A DNA stretch of 38,392 nt from Acidobacteriota bacterium (GTDB taxonomy: Bacteria; Acidobacteriota; Aminicenantia; Aminicenantales; Saccharicenantaceae), in contig JAWSUF010000017.1 in the NCBI GenBank assembly GCA_033549365.1, positions 1-38,392 of the forward strand. Reading direction: 5' to 3'. The position numbers and the translations under genes were made by a program. Below the pieces are notes generated by a model. The model was not told where the DNA came from. It ran no database searches and was given only the letters and a program-made list of their open reading frames with translations. Positions 24,534 through 33,470 of this stretch are shown piece after piece (the first letter of the stretch is position 1; every line of letters begins with the position of its first letter).

Positions 24534-25211
24534 CTACGCAGAACGGCCTTTGTTCATTTGCTTATGCAGCCTGGAGACGGCTTCCTCCGAGCCGAAAACC
24601 AACAGGTTGTCGCTGTTCCTGATCACATAGTCCGCCCCGGGATTGATGAAGGTTTCTTCGGGGACATGAGATTTGACGGCGATGATCGTGACATTGTATT
24701 TTCGGCGCATTTGGATTTTATCGAGAGTTTTCCCGACAAAGGAATCCGCCGGAGCGATTTCCTGGATGACATAACCCGACTCAATGGGCAGATAGTTCAG
24801 TGTGTTTTCATAGCGGATGTGAAAACCGATCTTGCGGGCGATATCCCGCTCGGGATAGGAAACCTCCGTGGCTCCCACAAGAAAGAGGATCTTTTCATGA
24901 TCATCAGAAATCGCCTTGCCGATGATTCTGGGGGCGCCCAACTCCTTGAGAAGGTACACAGCAAGAATGCTGGGTTCCGGTTTGGGTCCCATGGAGACAA
25001 CGACACAGTCCATCTCCCCAACCCCCAGAGTCTCCAAGTTCGCCCGCCGCGTGCCGTCCATGACAACCGGACGGGTGACGATATCCTTAACCAGGTTGAC
25101 CCTGTATTCGTCCAAGTCAACAGCAACGATTTCCAGGTCCTTTTCCTGGGACAGCGTGCGCACCAGGTTGATCCCGAAACTGCCGAGTCCGATGATGACG
25201 ATTTTTTTCAC
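24534..25211 (-). CDS. ktrA: Potassium uptake regulatory subunit KtrA/TrkA (RCK domains)
   Basis: This 225-residue cytoplasmic protein has an N-terminal RCK Rossmann fold (KKIVIIGLGSFGINLVRTLS, with VAVDLDEYRVNLV as the second strand) and a C-terminal RCK_C domain (SFVGKTLDKIQMRRKYNVTI). It forms the ring that gates the KtrB channel in response to nucleotides; in some relatives the RCK_C domain binds c-di-AMP. The start is a GTG at 25211 with AAGGAG 7 nt upstream. It follows ktrB by 15 nt and precedes the YihY fusion, making a three-gene operon. Confidence 0.92.
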   Translation of the reverse strand: MKKIVIIGLGSFGINLVRTLSQEKDLEIVAVDLDEYRVNLVKDIVTRPVVMDGTRRANLETLGVGEMDCVVVSMGPKPEPSILAVYLLKELGAPRIIGKAISDDHEKILFLVGATEVSYPERDIARKIGFHIRYENTLNYLPIESGYVIQEIAPADSFVGKTLDKIQMRRKYNVTIIAVKSHVPEETFINPGADYVIRNSDNLLVFGSEEAVSRLHKQMNKGRSA

Positions 25212-25226
25212 GAATACTCTCCTTTT

Positions 25227-26546
25227 TCACCCGATCATGATGCTTTCTTCCGGATATTGGAACTCCGCCCGGGATTCTTTGCGGCTCAGGGCAATGAGCA
25301 GAGTGAGGGGCCCCACACGCCCGATGAGCATCGTGATCATGATGACGATCTTGGAGGGCAGGCTCATCTGAGGTGTGACTCCCAAGCTCAATCCCACGGT
25401 GCCGAAAGCGGAGATCGTTTCAAAGAGCAGGTCCTGAAAGGGAAGCCCGGGTTGAAAGCTGGCTAACAGCAGGAAGCTGATCACCACCACGCCCAATGAC
25501 AAAACGATGACAAGGAGGGCCTTTTCAATGTTTTTTCCTGAGATGCGGCGGTAATGAAGGCTGACCCGATCCCGTCCGCGCAAAAGAGAACGAATGTAGG
25601 CAAAGACCATCCCCACGCTGGTTGTTTTAACACCGCCCCCGGTGGAGCCCGGTGAGGCACCGATGAACATCAGGATCATGATCATGAACAAGGAGGCCGG
25701 CGAAAGGATGTTCATCTCGATGGTATTGAATCCCGCCGTCCTTGCCGTAATGGACTGGAAAAGCGATGCCAGCAATCGTGAGCCGCCGGCGAGGGATTTC
25801 GTGGGATTGGAGAGCTCCTCCAGCCAAATCACCAGGAATCCCGCCAGAACGAGAAGGCCGCTCACCGTCAGGACCACTTTGGAATGCAGGCTGATTCGGC
25901 AAACGACACGGTTCCGGAAACTTAGACATCCTGCTATATCTTTAAGTACGACAAAGCCGATACCGCCCGCCAAGATCAGAACGATGAAGGTCAAATTGAT
26001 CCCCGGCGATGCGGTGAAGTCCCTCAAGCTGTTGGAGAACAAGGAGAAGCCGGCGTTACAAAAAGCCGAAACGGCATGGAACACCGCGGAGAAAAGCCGC
26101 CGGCTGCCCTCCAGGTGAGAGAACTGAAAATAGAGCACGACAGCTCCGACGGTCTCAAAAGTTATGGTGAACAGAAAAATGCGTATGACGATGCTTCGGA
26201 TGTTGCGGGCTGAACCGGTGGTGAAGTCGCTGATGATAAGGCTCCGGTCGGTGAGAGACAAAGGACGCCCAAAGAGGAGTATAATCAGGGTGGAAAAGCT
26301 CATGAACCCCAAGCCTCCGAGCTGGATGAGGACCAGAATCACGATCTGACCGAATCGCGTGAAATCGACGGGGGTGTCACAGACGATGAGCCCCGTGACG
26401 GTGACCGCCGACGTGGCGGTAAAGAGAGCATCTTCCAGGGGCAGGAACTGGGCGTGGGTGGCTGAGGGCAGCCGCAGCATCAGAGTGCCCACCATAATCA
26501 GACATAAAAAACTTGTTATTGCAATGAAAGCAATCCTGCGGTTCAT
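25227..26546 (-). CDS. ktrB: Potassium transporter membrane subunit KtrB/TrkH
   Basis: This 439-residue membrane protein belongs to the TrkH/KtrB superfamily. The four pore loops are recognisable, each with its central Gly: SAVTVTGLIV, SAFCNAGFSL, ITARTAGFNT and SAFGTVGLSL. It imports K+ together with KtrA, encoded directly downstream. Length and topology are closer to KtrB than to TrkH. The ATG is preceded by GCGGA. A 99-nt gap separates it from the secreted protease gene upstream on the same strand; no strong promoter is seen in it. Confidence 0.93.
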   Translation of the reverse strand: MNRRIAFIAITSFLCLIMVGTLMLRLPSATHAQFLPLEDALFTATSAVTVTGLIVCDTPVDFTRFGQIVILVLIQLGGLGFMSFSTLIILLFGRPLSLTDRSLIISDFTTGSARNIRSIVIRIFLFTITFETVGAVVLYFQFSHLEGSRRLFSAVFHAVSAFCNAGFSLFSNSLRDFTASPGINLTFIVLILAGGIGFVVLKDIAGCLSFRNRVVCRISLHSKVVLTVSGLLVLAGFLVIWLEELSNPTKSLAGGSRLLASLFQSITARTAGFNTIEMNILSPASLFMIMILMFIGASPGSTGGGVKTTSVGMVFAYIRSLLRGRDRVSLHYRRISGKNIEKALLVIVLSLGVVVISFLLLASFQPGLPFQDLLFETISAFGTVGLSLGVTPQMSLPSKIVIMITMLIGRVGPLTLLIALSRKESRAEFQYPEESIMIG

Positions 26547-26645
26547 TCCGCATCTACTCTATCAATTGAGGAATCGTTTTGGCAACCTTGGGTCTCAACA
26601 TCAAGCCGGGACGTGAGAGCGCGACCGGTTCGAGGCTCGATTGAA

Positions 26646-28493
26646 TTAACGGATCGTCATCGAGGCCGGAAGTCCGTCCCGGCCGCCCGAGCCGACGGCG
26701 ACGATCTCGTAGACATAGGGCCCGGACGCGCTGACGTTGCGGTGCCAATATTCAAAAACGGCGGATGACGTTTCGCCGATCAGAATCCGCAAGCCGCCTT
26801 CGATCCGATAAATGCGGTAGGACGAGATCGCAATCCCCTCGTTTGCCGAGTTGGATTGCCAGCGCAGGATGTTGATATGTTCCCGCTGCAGAAGAGACCG
26901 GTTTTCGATCCGGCGGCCGGAAACATTCGCGGGCGGCTGAACGATCCGGAAATTCGCCCTGACGATTTTATCGCGGTCCATGACGATTTCGATCGGGTTG
27001 GCGGAGCCCGAGGCGTCTCCGGACCACTCGACGAAAGCATGATGGTTGGAAGGAACAGCGGTGACGACGGCTTTGTCTCCGACGATATAAGAGCGAATGC
27101 CGGGCGCCGGGTCCGTTGTTCCCCCGGACCCGGCCATGATCGTCAGCCGGATCGTTGGAACGGTGCGATAGGCCGCCACGACATGTTTGACCTCGCGGAT
27201 GTTGCGGGCATTGTCGGCTTTATCGGCAAGGCCCGTGGAGACACCCTGATGGAGAATATCCGGGTTTGAAAAATGGGCCGTCCGGATGTGGCGCTGCCCG
27301 TCGGCGAAGTATTGCCCGGATTCGTAAGTCATGATCGAGCAGAACCGGCCGCCGCTGTCTCCGACCCAGCGCCAGCCCGCCGAGTAGTCGAACAACCCCG
27401 GGCCCGGTTGCTCGTTCTGATCCCTGTGATGATCGCAGCCCATGTTGTGGCCCATTTCGTGGATATGGGTGAAGGTATGAGCCGCCTGCTGAATCCGAGC
27501 CAGAGAAAAACCCAACCGGGAACGTCCGGAAGGCCGGTCCAGAAGCCAGCCGAGGCCCCCCACATCATCGACGCGGGCGAACATGGACACCAGGTCCGCA
27601 CCGTATCGATCCCGCCACTCATGAACTTCGTCCATGTATCGGTCGGGATCGCGATCCCATGGATCATAACCCGCATGGAACGTCAGCCGGTCGATGTCGA
27701 CTTCGGAATCCCCGCTTTCCATGTAATCGACTTCCAACGATCGGACCAGGGATATGGTCAGGATCGTGTTGCTGTTGTCAAGAGCCAGCTGAGCCTTTGC
27801 CATGGCCTGGGCGACGACATTGGCGATCCCGCCGCCCGAGGCATCGGCCCAATCCCGGGCCGCCGGTGTGTAGACGATCATCACGTCGATGTAGGCCGGA
27901 TCTTCCGGTCCGGAGGCGGCTATCTTTTCTTTTATTCCAGCAATTTCCACGTTTTCCTGAATCGTCGGGGGAGGGGGTCGACGGGACGGGCCGACCGGAG
28001 CCACATCCAGAAGATCGGCCAGCGGCTCGATCAGGTAATGCGTGCGGGCGGAGGAGGGCTCGCTTTGAATAAGATAGCGTTCGCTCGTTTCGGGGATCCG
28101 GACGGCAGCCAGGCTGCGCCCCTCAGTCGTGGAGATGAGCACATAGCCCAGGGGATGTCCCTCGATCCGACCTCGGATCGTCAGCGTGCCGTTGACATTG
28201 ACGTCCGTACGGTCGATCCGGGCTCTGTAGACCCTGTCGGGGAAAAGATCGAGAACGAGGGTATCGCCTTCGGTGAGAAGGCCGGGCGTTCGGACCTGCG
28301 GTGCCAGAGCGACGGGACGCATTCTCACCGCCGCCGGAAAGTCCGGCGGAGGCGCCGGCATGAGGCCCGCGGGTGCGCCGCGCTCAAAAAGGCGGATCTC
28401 CTCGGCCCATCCCGAAAGGACGGATCCGAGGAGGAGAAGAATCAGAACGGCGGCCGTTTTGGCTGGGGAGCCGAAAATTCGTGGATGTTTCAT
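26646..28493 (-). CDS. Secreted reprolysin-like zinc metalloprotease with InlB-B-like repeat and Fn3-like domain
   Basis: A 615-residue exported protein: signal peptide (TAAVLILLLLGSVLSGWA at about 13-30), a long propeptide-like region, and a metzincin domain with HEMGHNMGCDHH at 345-356 (zinc ligands His345, His349, His355; catalytic Glu346). After the protease comes a segment like divergent InlB B-repeats (AVPSNHHAFVEWSGDASGSA, then IVRANFR) at about 455-515, and then a fibronectin-III-like domain to the end. It probably degrades extracellular protein. The ATG follows AGGAAATC. No sorting or anchoring signal is visible at the C-terminus. Confidence 0.9.
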   Translation of the reverse strand: MKHPRIFGSPAKTAAVLILLLLGSVLSGWAEEIRLFERGAPAGLMPAPPPDFPAAVRMRPVALAPQVRTPGLLTEGDTLVLDLFPDRVYRARIDRTDVNVNGTLTIRGRIEGHPLGYVLISTTEGRSLAAVRIPETSERYLIQSEPSSARTHYLIEPLADLLDVAPVGPSRRPPPPTIQENVEIAGIKEKIAASGPEDPAYIDVMIVYTPAARDWADASGGGIANVVAQAMAKAQLALDNSNTILTISLVRSLEVDYMESGDSEVDIDRLTFHAGYDPWDRDPDRYMDEVHEWRDRYGADLVSMFARVDDVGGLGWLLDRPSGRSRLGFSLARIQQAAHTFTHIHEMGHNMGCDHHRDQNEQPGPGLFDYSAGWRWVGDSGGRFCSIMTYESGQYFADGQRHIRTAHFSNPDILHQGVSTGLADKADNARNIREVKHVVAAYRTVPTIRLTIMAGSGGTTDPAPGIRSYIVGDKAVVTAVPSNHHAFVEWSGDASGSANPIEIVMDRDKIVRANFRIVQPPANVSGRRIENRSLLQREHINILRWQSNSANEGIAISSYRIYRIEGGLRILIGETSSAVFEYWHRNVSASGPYVYEIVAVGSGGRDGLPASMTIR

Positions 28494-28506
28494 GATTTCC
28501 TGATAT

Positions 28507-28689
28507 TTGTCTTTCCTTTATCATCATATCATAGCCCGGAAGAACCGGCCCGGAGGCGGCTGGACACAAGGCTTCCGCTTCGAAACACGGGCCGTCAACT
28601 CGGAAACCCGGTTGATCCTGAAACTGGCTCCCGGCGGAGGCTGGGCGGGGATCATCTGCCCCGACGCCCAGGCCGGCCCCGATCGCTGA
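28507..28689 (+). pseudogene. C-terminal remnant resembling a GH97-type glycoside hydrolase
   Basis: A plus-strand frame of about 50 residues from roughly 28537 reads RFETRAVNSETRLILKLAPG followed by GGWAGIICPDA. LKLAPGGGWA resembles the final beta-sandwich strand of GH97 and related enzymes. There is no catalytic domain upstream, since the divergent protease gene begins there. I read it as the tail of a lost hydrolase gene. The match is short. Confidence 0.3.
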
Positions 28690-28734
28690 GAGTGGGCATC
28701 GCGATCGCGGCACCAATCGACGCGTTTTGAACAA

Positions 28735-28764
28735 TTGACATCCTCTTCGGGATGGATTTATCAT
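28735..28764 (+). promoter_or_regulatory. Promoter of the second kinase gene, leaderless arrangement
   Basis: Perfect TTGACA (28735-28740), 18-bp spacer, TATCAT (28759-28764). The in-frame ATG at 28752 lies inside the spacer and so is not in the transcript. The next in-frame ATG (28776) is 11 nt after the -10 box. Confidence 0.6.
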
Positions 28765-28775
28765 GGCATCAAAAC

Positions 28776-31511
28776 ATGACGATGTCAGCCGGATCACGCC
28801 TCGGTCCTTACAGCATCGTCGCCCCCCTGGGCGCCGGCGGCATGGGCGAAGTCTACCGGGCCCGGGACGAAAGGCTGCAACGGGACGTTGCGATCAAGGT
28901 GCTGCCCACGGCGATCGCCGGTGACCCCGACCGCCTGGCCAGATTTGAGCGGGAGGCGAGGGCTCTGGCCCGGCTGTCACATCCGGCTGTTCTTTCGATC
29001 TTCGACTTCGGGAAAGAGGGCGAGACCACCTATGCCGTCACCGAGCTTCTTGAAGGCGAAACTCTGCGCGAGCGTCTCGGGCATGAACACCTGTCGTGGC
29101 GTCGGGCCGTGGACACGGCCGCGGCTCTCGCCGAGGGGCTGGCGGCGGCCCACGGCGCCGGAATCGTCCACCGCGACCTGAAACCCGAAAACATCTTTCT
29201 CACCCGTGACGGACGCGTGAAGATCCTCGACTTCGGGCTGGCCCGGACCGAACCGGTCCGACCGGTCGAAGGAGCGACGTTGTCGCTCGCACCGCCGGAT
29301 ACCGCGCCCGGGGCCGTGCTCGGAACGGTCGGGTACATGGCACCGGAACAGGTGCGTGGCGAACCCGCCGACGCCCGCTCCGACATTTTTGCTCTTGGCT
29401 GCGTACTTTACGAGATGCTGACCGGCCGGAGGGCTTTCAAACGGGACACTCCCGTGGAGACGATGACCGCAATCCTGAAGGACCCGGTCCCCGAAATGGA
29501 TCTCCCCGGCACCGACATCTCTTCCGATCTCGACCGGATCGTCGGCCGCTGCCTCGAGAAAAATCCCGGAGAGCGCTTTCAGTCGGCGTGCGACCTGGCC
29601 TTCAGCCTCCGCGAAACGGCGAAACCGGGCGATCATCCCGCATCGGTTCCCCCGGCGCCGAGGCGCGGCCTGCAGATTGCGGGCGCCGTTTTCGCCGTTT
29701 TGCTCGTAACGGCCGCCGCCGTATTTTTATGGAGAAGCGGAATCCTTATGAGAAAGAGCGGTCCGGCCGGCCCGGCCGAAGGCGAGCGCGTCGCGGTGCT
29801 GCCCTTTGAAAACCTGGGCTCGGGGGACGATGCCTACTTCGCCGCGGGCGTCACGGACGAGATCACCGGACGCCTGGCTTCGGTCCAGGGGCTGGTTGTC
29901 GTCTCACGGACATCCGCGGCCCTGTACGCAGGATCGACCAAGAGTCCCCGCCAGATCGGCGATGAACTCGGCGTAAGGTATCTGCTCACCGGAACAGTCC
30001 GCTGGGCTCGCGGACAGGACATACCCGACAGGGTCCGCATCACACCCGAACTCATCCGCGTCGATGACGACACAAATCTCTGGTCCAATGTCTATGAATT
30101 CACCATGGACGACATCTTCGGCGTTCAGTCGGCGATCGCCCGGGAGGTCGTCTCCCGGCTCGGTCTCACCCTGCTCGAACACAAACCCGATTCTCTCGAG
30201 GAACGGCCGACCGTGAACATGGAGGCGTATCAGGCGTTTCTGCGAGGAAGATTTCTGGCCGGACAGCCTCACTTCACCCTTTCGACTTGGCTTTCTGCGC
30301 TCGGCGATTTCGAGCGCGCGGCCGATCTCGATCCCGATTTCGCGCTGGCCTGGACGTTTCTTTCCAGGGCCCATGCACGCCTTGTCTATTATCGCCATGA
30401 TCTGACTCCGGAGCGGCGCGATCTGGCCCGCCGTGCCCTGGACCAGGCCGCCGGGCTCGCTCCCGAATCGCCGGATGTGCATCTGGCAGCCGGTTACTAC
30501 CACTTGTGGGTGGAGCGGGATACCGAGGCCGCCCGAACCGAGTTCGAGGCCGCCTCCAAGGGAATGCCCAACAGCGTCGAGATCCAGGCGGCCCTGGGAG
30601 AGCTTTTCCGCATGCACGGCGAATGGGAGCGCGGGCTCGAAGCCTACAAAATAGCCGCTTCGCTCAGTCCCCGGGACGGATCGGCGATGGTCGACGTGGC
30701 CGAGACATTGTGGTGGCTGCGCCGCTATCCCGAGGCGGCCGAGGCGGCCGACCGGGCTATCGCCCTTTCTCCCGACCAGGCCTGGCCGTATCTAGTAAAA
30801 GTGTTCAATCTCTGGAGCTGGAGGGGAAGCGACGGCCTGGCCGAGGCTCGCTCGGCGCTGGAGTTCCTCCCCAAGGACCATGAGTGGACCGAGCTGTGCT
30901 GGTTCTGGCAGGAGAGCAGTGAAGGGCGTTTTGCCGAAGCCATCCGGCGCATGGAGTCTGACCCGGAAGGCTGGATCCGCCTCAAGGTCCAGGCCGCCCC
31001 AAAGGTCCTCCTCGCAGCGGTGCTGCGGGCTTCGCTCGGGGAGAAGGAAAAGGCCCGGGAGGGATTTGAGACCGCGATCCGGATGCTCGAGGCCGAGGTC
31101 CGGGCCAGGCCCAGGAACGCCCTCTACCACAGCTCTCTCGGCGTGGCCTATGCCGGGCTGGATCGGAGGGAGGAGGCTGTACGCGAGGGCCAACTCGGCG
31201 TCGAGCTCCTGCCGGTGTCGAAGGACGCAGTGTACGGGATACCGGGCGAACTCGAACTCGCGCAAATCTACACGATCCTCGGCGACACTGAGAGGGCGAT
31301 CGAGCAGCTCGAGTATCTCCTTTCACGACCGGGTTGGGTCAGTGTGCCTTATATCAGGATGGACTACCGCTTCCCCGCACTGAAGAGGGATCACCGCTTC
31401 GAGGAGCTGCTGGTCAAACACGAAACAACAACTCTCGCGGCAAGACCCAAGAATTCGATGAGATCGCCGATAAGAGCCCCAATTCGAGGGGAGGTCTTGT
31501 CGCCGTCGTGA
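28776..31511 (+). CDS. Ser/Thr protein kinase with TolB/FlgO-like domain and TPRs
   Basis: A 911-residue protein. The kinase domain spans about 10-270: GAGGMGEV at 19-26, catalytic Lys about 41, HRDLKPEN at 132-139, DFG at 152-154 and MAPEQ. A membrane helix lies at about 298-319. Outside it is a TolB/FlgO-like region (RVAVLPFENLGSGDDAYFAA, then LGVRYLLTGTVRWA), followed by many TPR-like helices to the end. This layout is very common in Acidobacteriota-like genomes. The ATG at 28776 (or 28782) is chosen from promoter position, and many relatives begin with the same SAGSRLGPY sequence. Unlike the other kinase it has the canonical HRD and no zinc ribbon. Confidence 0.92.
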   Translation: MTMSAGSRLGPYSIVAPLGAGGMGEVYRARDERLQRDVAIKVLPTAIAGDPDRLARFEREARALARLSHPAVLSIFDFGKEGETTYAVTELLEGETLRERLGHEHLSWRRAVDTAAALAEGLAAAHGAGIVHRDLKPENIFLTRDGRVKILDFGLARTEPVRPVEGATLSLAPPDTAPGAVLGTVGYMAPEQVRGEPADARSDIFALGCVLYEMLTGRRAFKRDTPVETMTAILKDPVPEMDLPGTDISSDLDRIVGRCLEKNPGERFQSACDLAFSLRETAKPGDHPASVPPAPRRGLQIAGAVFAVLLVTAAAVFLWRSGILMRKSGPAGPAEGERVAVLPFENLGSGDDAYFAAGVTDEITGRLASVQGLVVVSRTSAALYAGSTKSPRQIGDELGVRYLLTGTVRWARGQDIPDRVRITPELIRVDDDTNLWSNVYEFTMDDIFGVQSAIAREVVSRLGLTLLEHKPDSLEERPTVNMEAYQAFLRGRFLAGQPHFTLSTWLSALGDFERAADLDPDFALAWTFLSRAHARLVYYRHDLTPERRDLARRALDQAAGLAPESPDVHLAAGYYHLWVERDTEAARTEFEAASKGMPNSVEIQAALGELFRMHGEWERGLEAYKIAASLSPRDGSAMVDVAETLWWLRRYPEAAEAADRAIALSPDQAWPYLVKVFNLWSWRGSDGLAEARSALEFLPKDHEWTELCWFWQESSEGRFAEAIRRMESDPEGWIRLKVQAAPKVLLAAVLRASLGEKEKAREGFETAIRMLEAEVRARPRNALYHSSLGVAYAGLDRREEAVREGQLGVELLPVSKDAVYGIPGELELAQIYTILGDTERAIEQLEYLLSRPGWVSVPYIRMDYRFPALKRDHRFEELLVKHETTTLAARPKNSMRSPIRAPIRGEVLSPS

Positions 31512-31630
31512 TCCTGAAAATGTTGGGCGAGTTGGCGGGGGTTTGGCTGGAAAGGTTGCGGAGATGATGACCGGATCCGCACCCTTCGGGGGTAAAACGC
31601 CGGAGAACTCCGACGTCGCCTCGCCGCTCT

Positions 31631-31834
31631 TCAATAATCGCCGGCCAATATTTTAAAGCATGCCGGCAGGGTGTCGAGAGCGTCATGAAGGCGTTTCTTG
31701 GAGTTCATCAGGATCTTGATCTGAACGGCCCCCGTCGACATCAGAGCGCGAACCGCCGCATCAATGTCCGCATCTGTGCCGAAATCCAATTGTTCCCTTC
31801 CGGTGGAAAGAGAGATTGCGGTTTCCATAGCCAT
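31631..31834 (-). CDS. Small hypothetical protein downstream of the subtilase
   Basis: A 67-residue frame starting MAMETAISLSTGREQLDFGT and containing ADIDAAVRALMSTGAVQI. It starts 58 nt after the subtilase stop on the same strand, with AAAGGGTG before the ATG at 31834. The frame can be extended through the subtilase end, but those codons are the antisense-like shadow of that gene. I recognise no family. The balanced alpha/beta pattern looks like a real folded protein. It might be linked functionally to the protease (for instance as an inhibitor or substrate), but nothing in the sequence proves this. Confidence 0.5.
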   Translation of the reverse strand: MAMETAISLSTGREQLDFGTDADIDAAVRALMSTGAVQIKILMNSKKRLHDALDTLPACFKILAGDY

Positions 31835-31892
31835 TTCACCCTTTGAGTCGGGACAGTCCGGAAAAACTTGAAAACATCGAGCCGAGACCCGG

Positions 31893-33353
31893 TCAGCCTT
31901 TGGCCAGAAGCACGGATTCAAAGGCATCGGCCAAGCCGTCACCAGTCGCAAGATCCGGCCCCTCCGTCGCTGGGTGAGCGCCCGTGAAAGGGCTGCAATG
32001 GCCCTCGACCACATCCCGGGCGGTTTTTTTCATGATTTCACGCACATCTGCGGGGGGGAGGTCAGGGGCGGCCTGCTTGATGAGCGCGACCAGGCCGGCC
32101 AACTGCGGGGCGGCGGCCGAGGTTCCGCTGAAACAGGCCCAGCCGTCCTGTTTGCCGGTCCGGTCGCCGTTGGGAAACGTCCCGCCACCCAGCGATGTGT
32201 CGATCTGACAGCCCGGTTCGACCGGCAGCATGATATAGATCGCCTTCGGCTGTTCGCCGACCAGTCCGCTGACATCGGGCACCCGGCGGCCCGGAAAGTA
32301 GTGGCTCATGAATCCGCTGGAGTAGTCCGAAGCGCGCAACGTTCCGTCGGAATCCATGAACACGCCTCCCGCCGCGATGCAATCCGGGTGCTGGGCGGGA
32401 AAACCCCAGTGGCCGTTGCCTGCGGAGAAAACAACGACGATGCCCGATGCCCAGGCGGCGGCGACGGCAGCGGCCAGGGCCTGACCGGCCGCGCTCAGTT
32501 CCGGCTCGGGACCACGCATGTCGCTGCCCCAGGAACAGGTGATGACATGGGGACCGAGGGCCGCGGCCGCATGAAATGCGGCGATCGTGTTCGTGAAGCT
32601 CATTTTAACCGGCAGAAGCTCGGCGTCCGGGGCGACGGCGAAGACGTTGGCGGATTCGCCCGTTCCATGTCCGGATTCGTCGCAGTCCGGATCGTCCGCT
32701 CCCGGACCGAGGACGACAGGGGCCACCCGGTAGCCTCGTCCGGAAAAGAACGGGTGCGCAAATTGTCCGCTGTCGACCATGGCCACCCGGATGCCTTTCC
32801 CCGTGATGCCGGCACGGTGCGCCCGGTCCGCGTTGAGACCCAGAGAGACATCGGCGGGCACTTTCAAATGCCAATAGGGCACCGGCGGCGGCGAAATCGA
32901 CGGCCCCATGAAATAGCGCGGCTCCTCGATGGCCACGCCCTCCAACACATCGTCAAACGGCGTTCCGGAGGTCGCAATTAGGCCGGGCATCGATGTGTCA
33001 AGACATTCGATGAACTCGGCCAAGTCTTTGACCGCGCCGGACTTGATCACTCTGCGCCGCTGAATTTCCAGCTTTGTCCGAAAAGCCTTTTCATAGGTTT
33101 TTTGGGAGCCGGCGATGTTGATGGTGAAGGGATTGACCTGAAGAATCTCGAATCCGGCCGCGCTCAGGCGGCGGACGGCCTCTTTGATCCGCTTGGGCTC
33201 CGACTGAAACCCGCCCACCGTTCCGGCCCGGATCCCTCCCACGGCATCGAACATGGAAACGCCGCCGACGGACCGCGGCGAGGCCATGGCGAAAATCCGG
33301 GCGGGCATGGCCGGCCGGGTTTTCTTTTTCGCTTTCCCGTTTTTTTTCATCAT
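31893..33353 (-). CDS. Subtilase (S8-type serine peptidase) with prodomain, no signal peptide
   Basis: About 486 residues. The catalytic triad is visible: Asp near 194 in VAMVDSGQ, His near 229 in DESGHGTGESA, and Ser near 412 in FSGTSAAAPQLAG; the oxyanion Asn is near 313 in SAGNGHWG. Residues about 40-130 form a small alpha/beta prodomain-like region (EAVRRLSAAGFEILQVNPFT). The start is very basic (MMKKNGKAKKKTRP) with no hydrophobic signal, so the protein is either cytoplasmic or exported by another route. TTG at 33362 is possible, but the ATG at 33353 follows GGGAGG better. A small ORF follows downstream. Confidence 0.9.
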   Translation of the reverse strand: MMKKNGKAKKKTRPAMPARIFAMASPRSVGGVSMFDAVGGIRAGTVGGFQSEPKRIKEAVRRLSAAGFEILQVNPFTINIAGSQKTYEKAFRTKLEIQRRRVIKSGAVKDLAEFIECLDTSMPGLIATSGTPFDDVLEGVAIEEPRYFMGPSISPPPVPYWHLKVPADVSLGLNADRAHRAGITGKGIRVAMVDSGQFAHPFFSGRGYRVAPVVLGPGADDPDCDESGHGTGESANVFAVAPDAELLPVKMSFTNTIAAFHAAAALGPHVITCSWGSDMRGPEPELSAAGQALAAAVAAAWASGIVVVFSAGNGHWGFPAQHPDCIAAGGVFMDSDGTLRASDYSSGFMSHYFPGRRVPDVSGLVGEQPKAIYIMLPVEPGCQIDTSLGGGTFPNGDRTGKQDGWACFSGTSAAAPQLAGLVALIKQAAPDLPPADVREIMKKTARDVVEGHCSPFTGAHPATEGPDLATGDGLADAFESVLLAKG

Positions 33354-33470
33354 TTCCCTCAACTCCTCCCAGGAATTTCAAGGAGCAGGCGGCATCACCA
33401 CCACCCTTGGAAGAATTGAGTCGCCGCGACAGAGGAAAAATGAAAAAAATATTCGTCGAGGATCGAAGAG

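Noticed and set aside
28752-28754. ATG as the start of the second kinase
   Set aside because: It lies between the -35 and -10 boxes; the conserved protein start corresponds to ATG 28776 or 28782.
31893-33353. Assignment of the serine protease to S53 (sedolisin) because of its prodomain-like N-terminus
   Set aside because: The Asp-His-Ser order and the GHGT and GTSAAAP motifs are S8; S53 would show a Glu-Asp-Ser triad with SGTSAS-type context and no GHGT.
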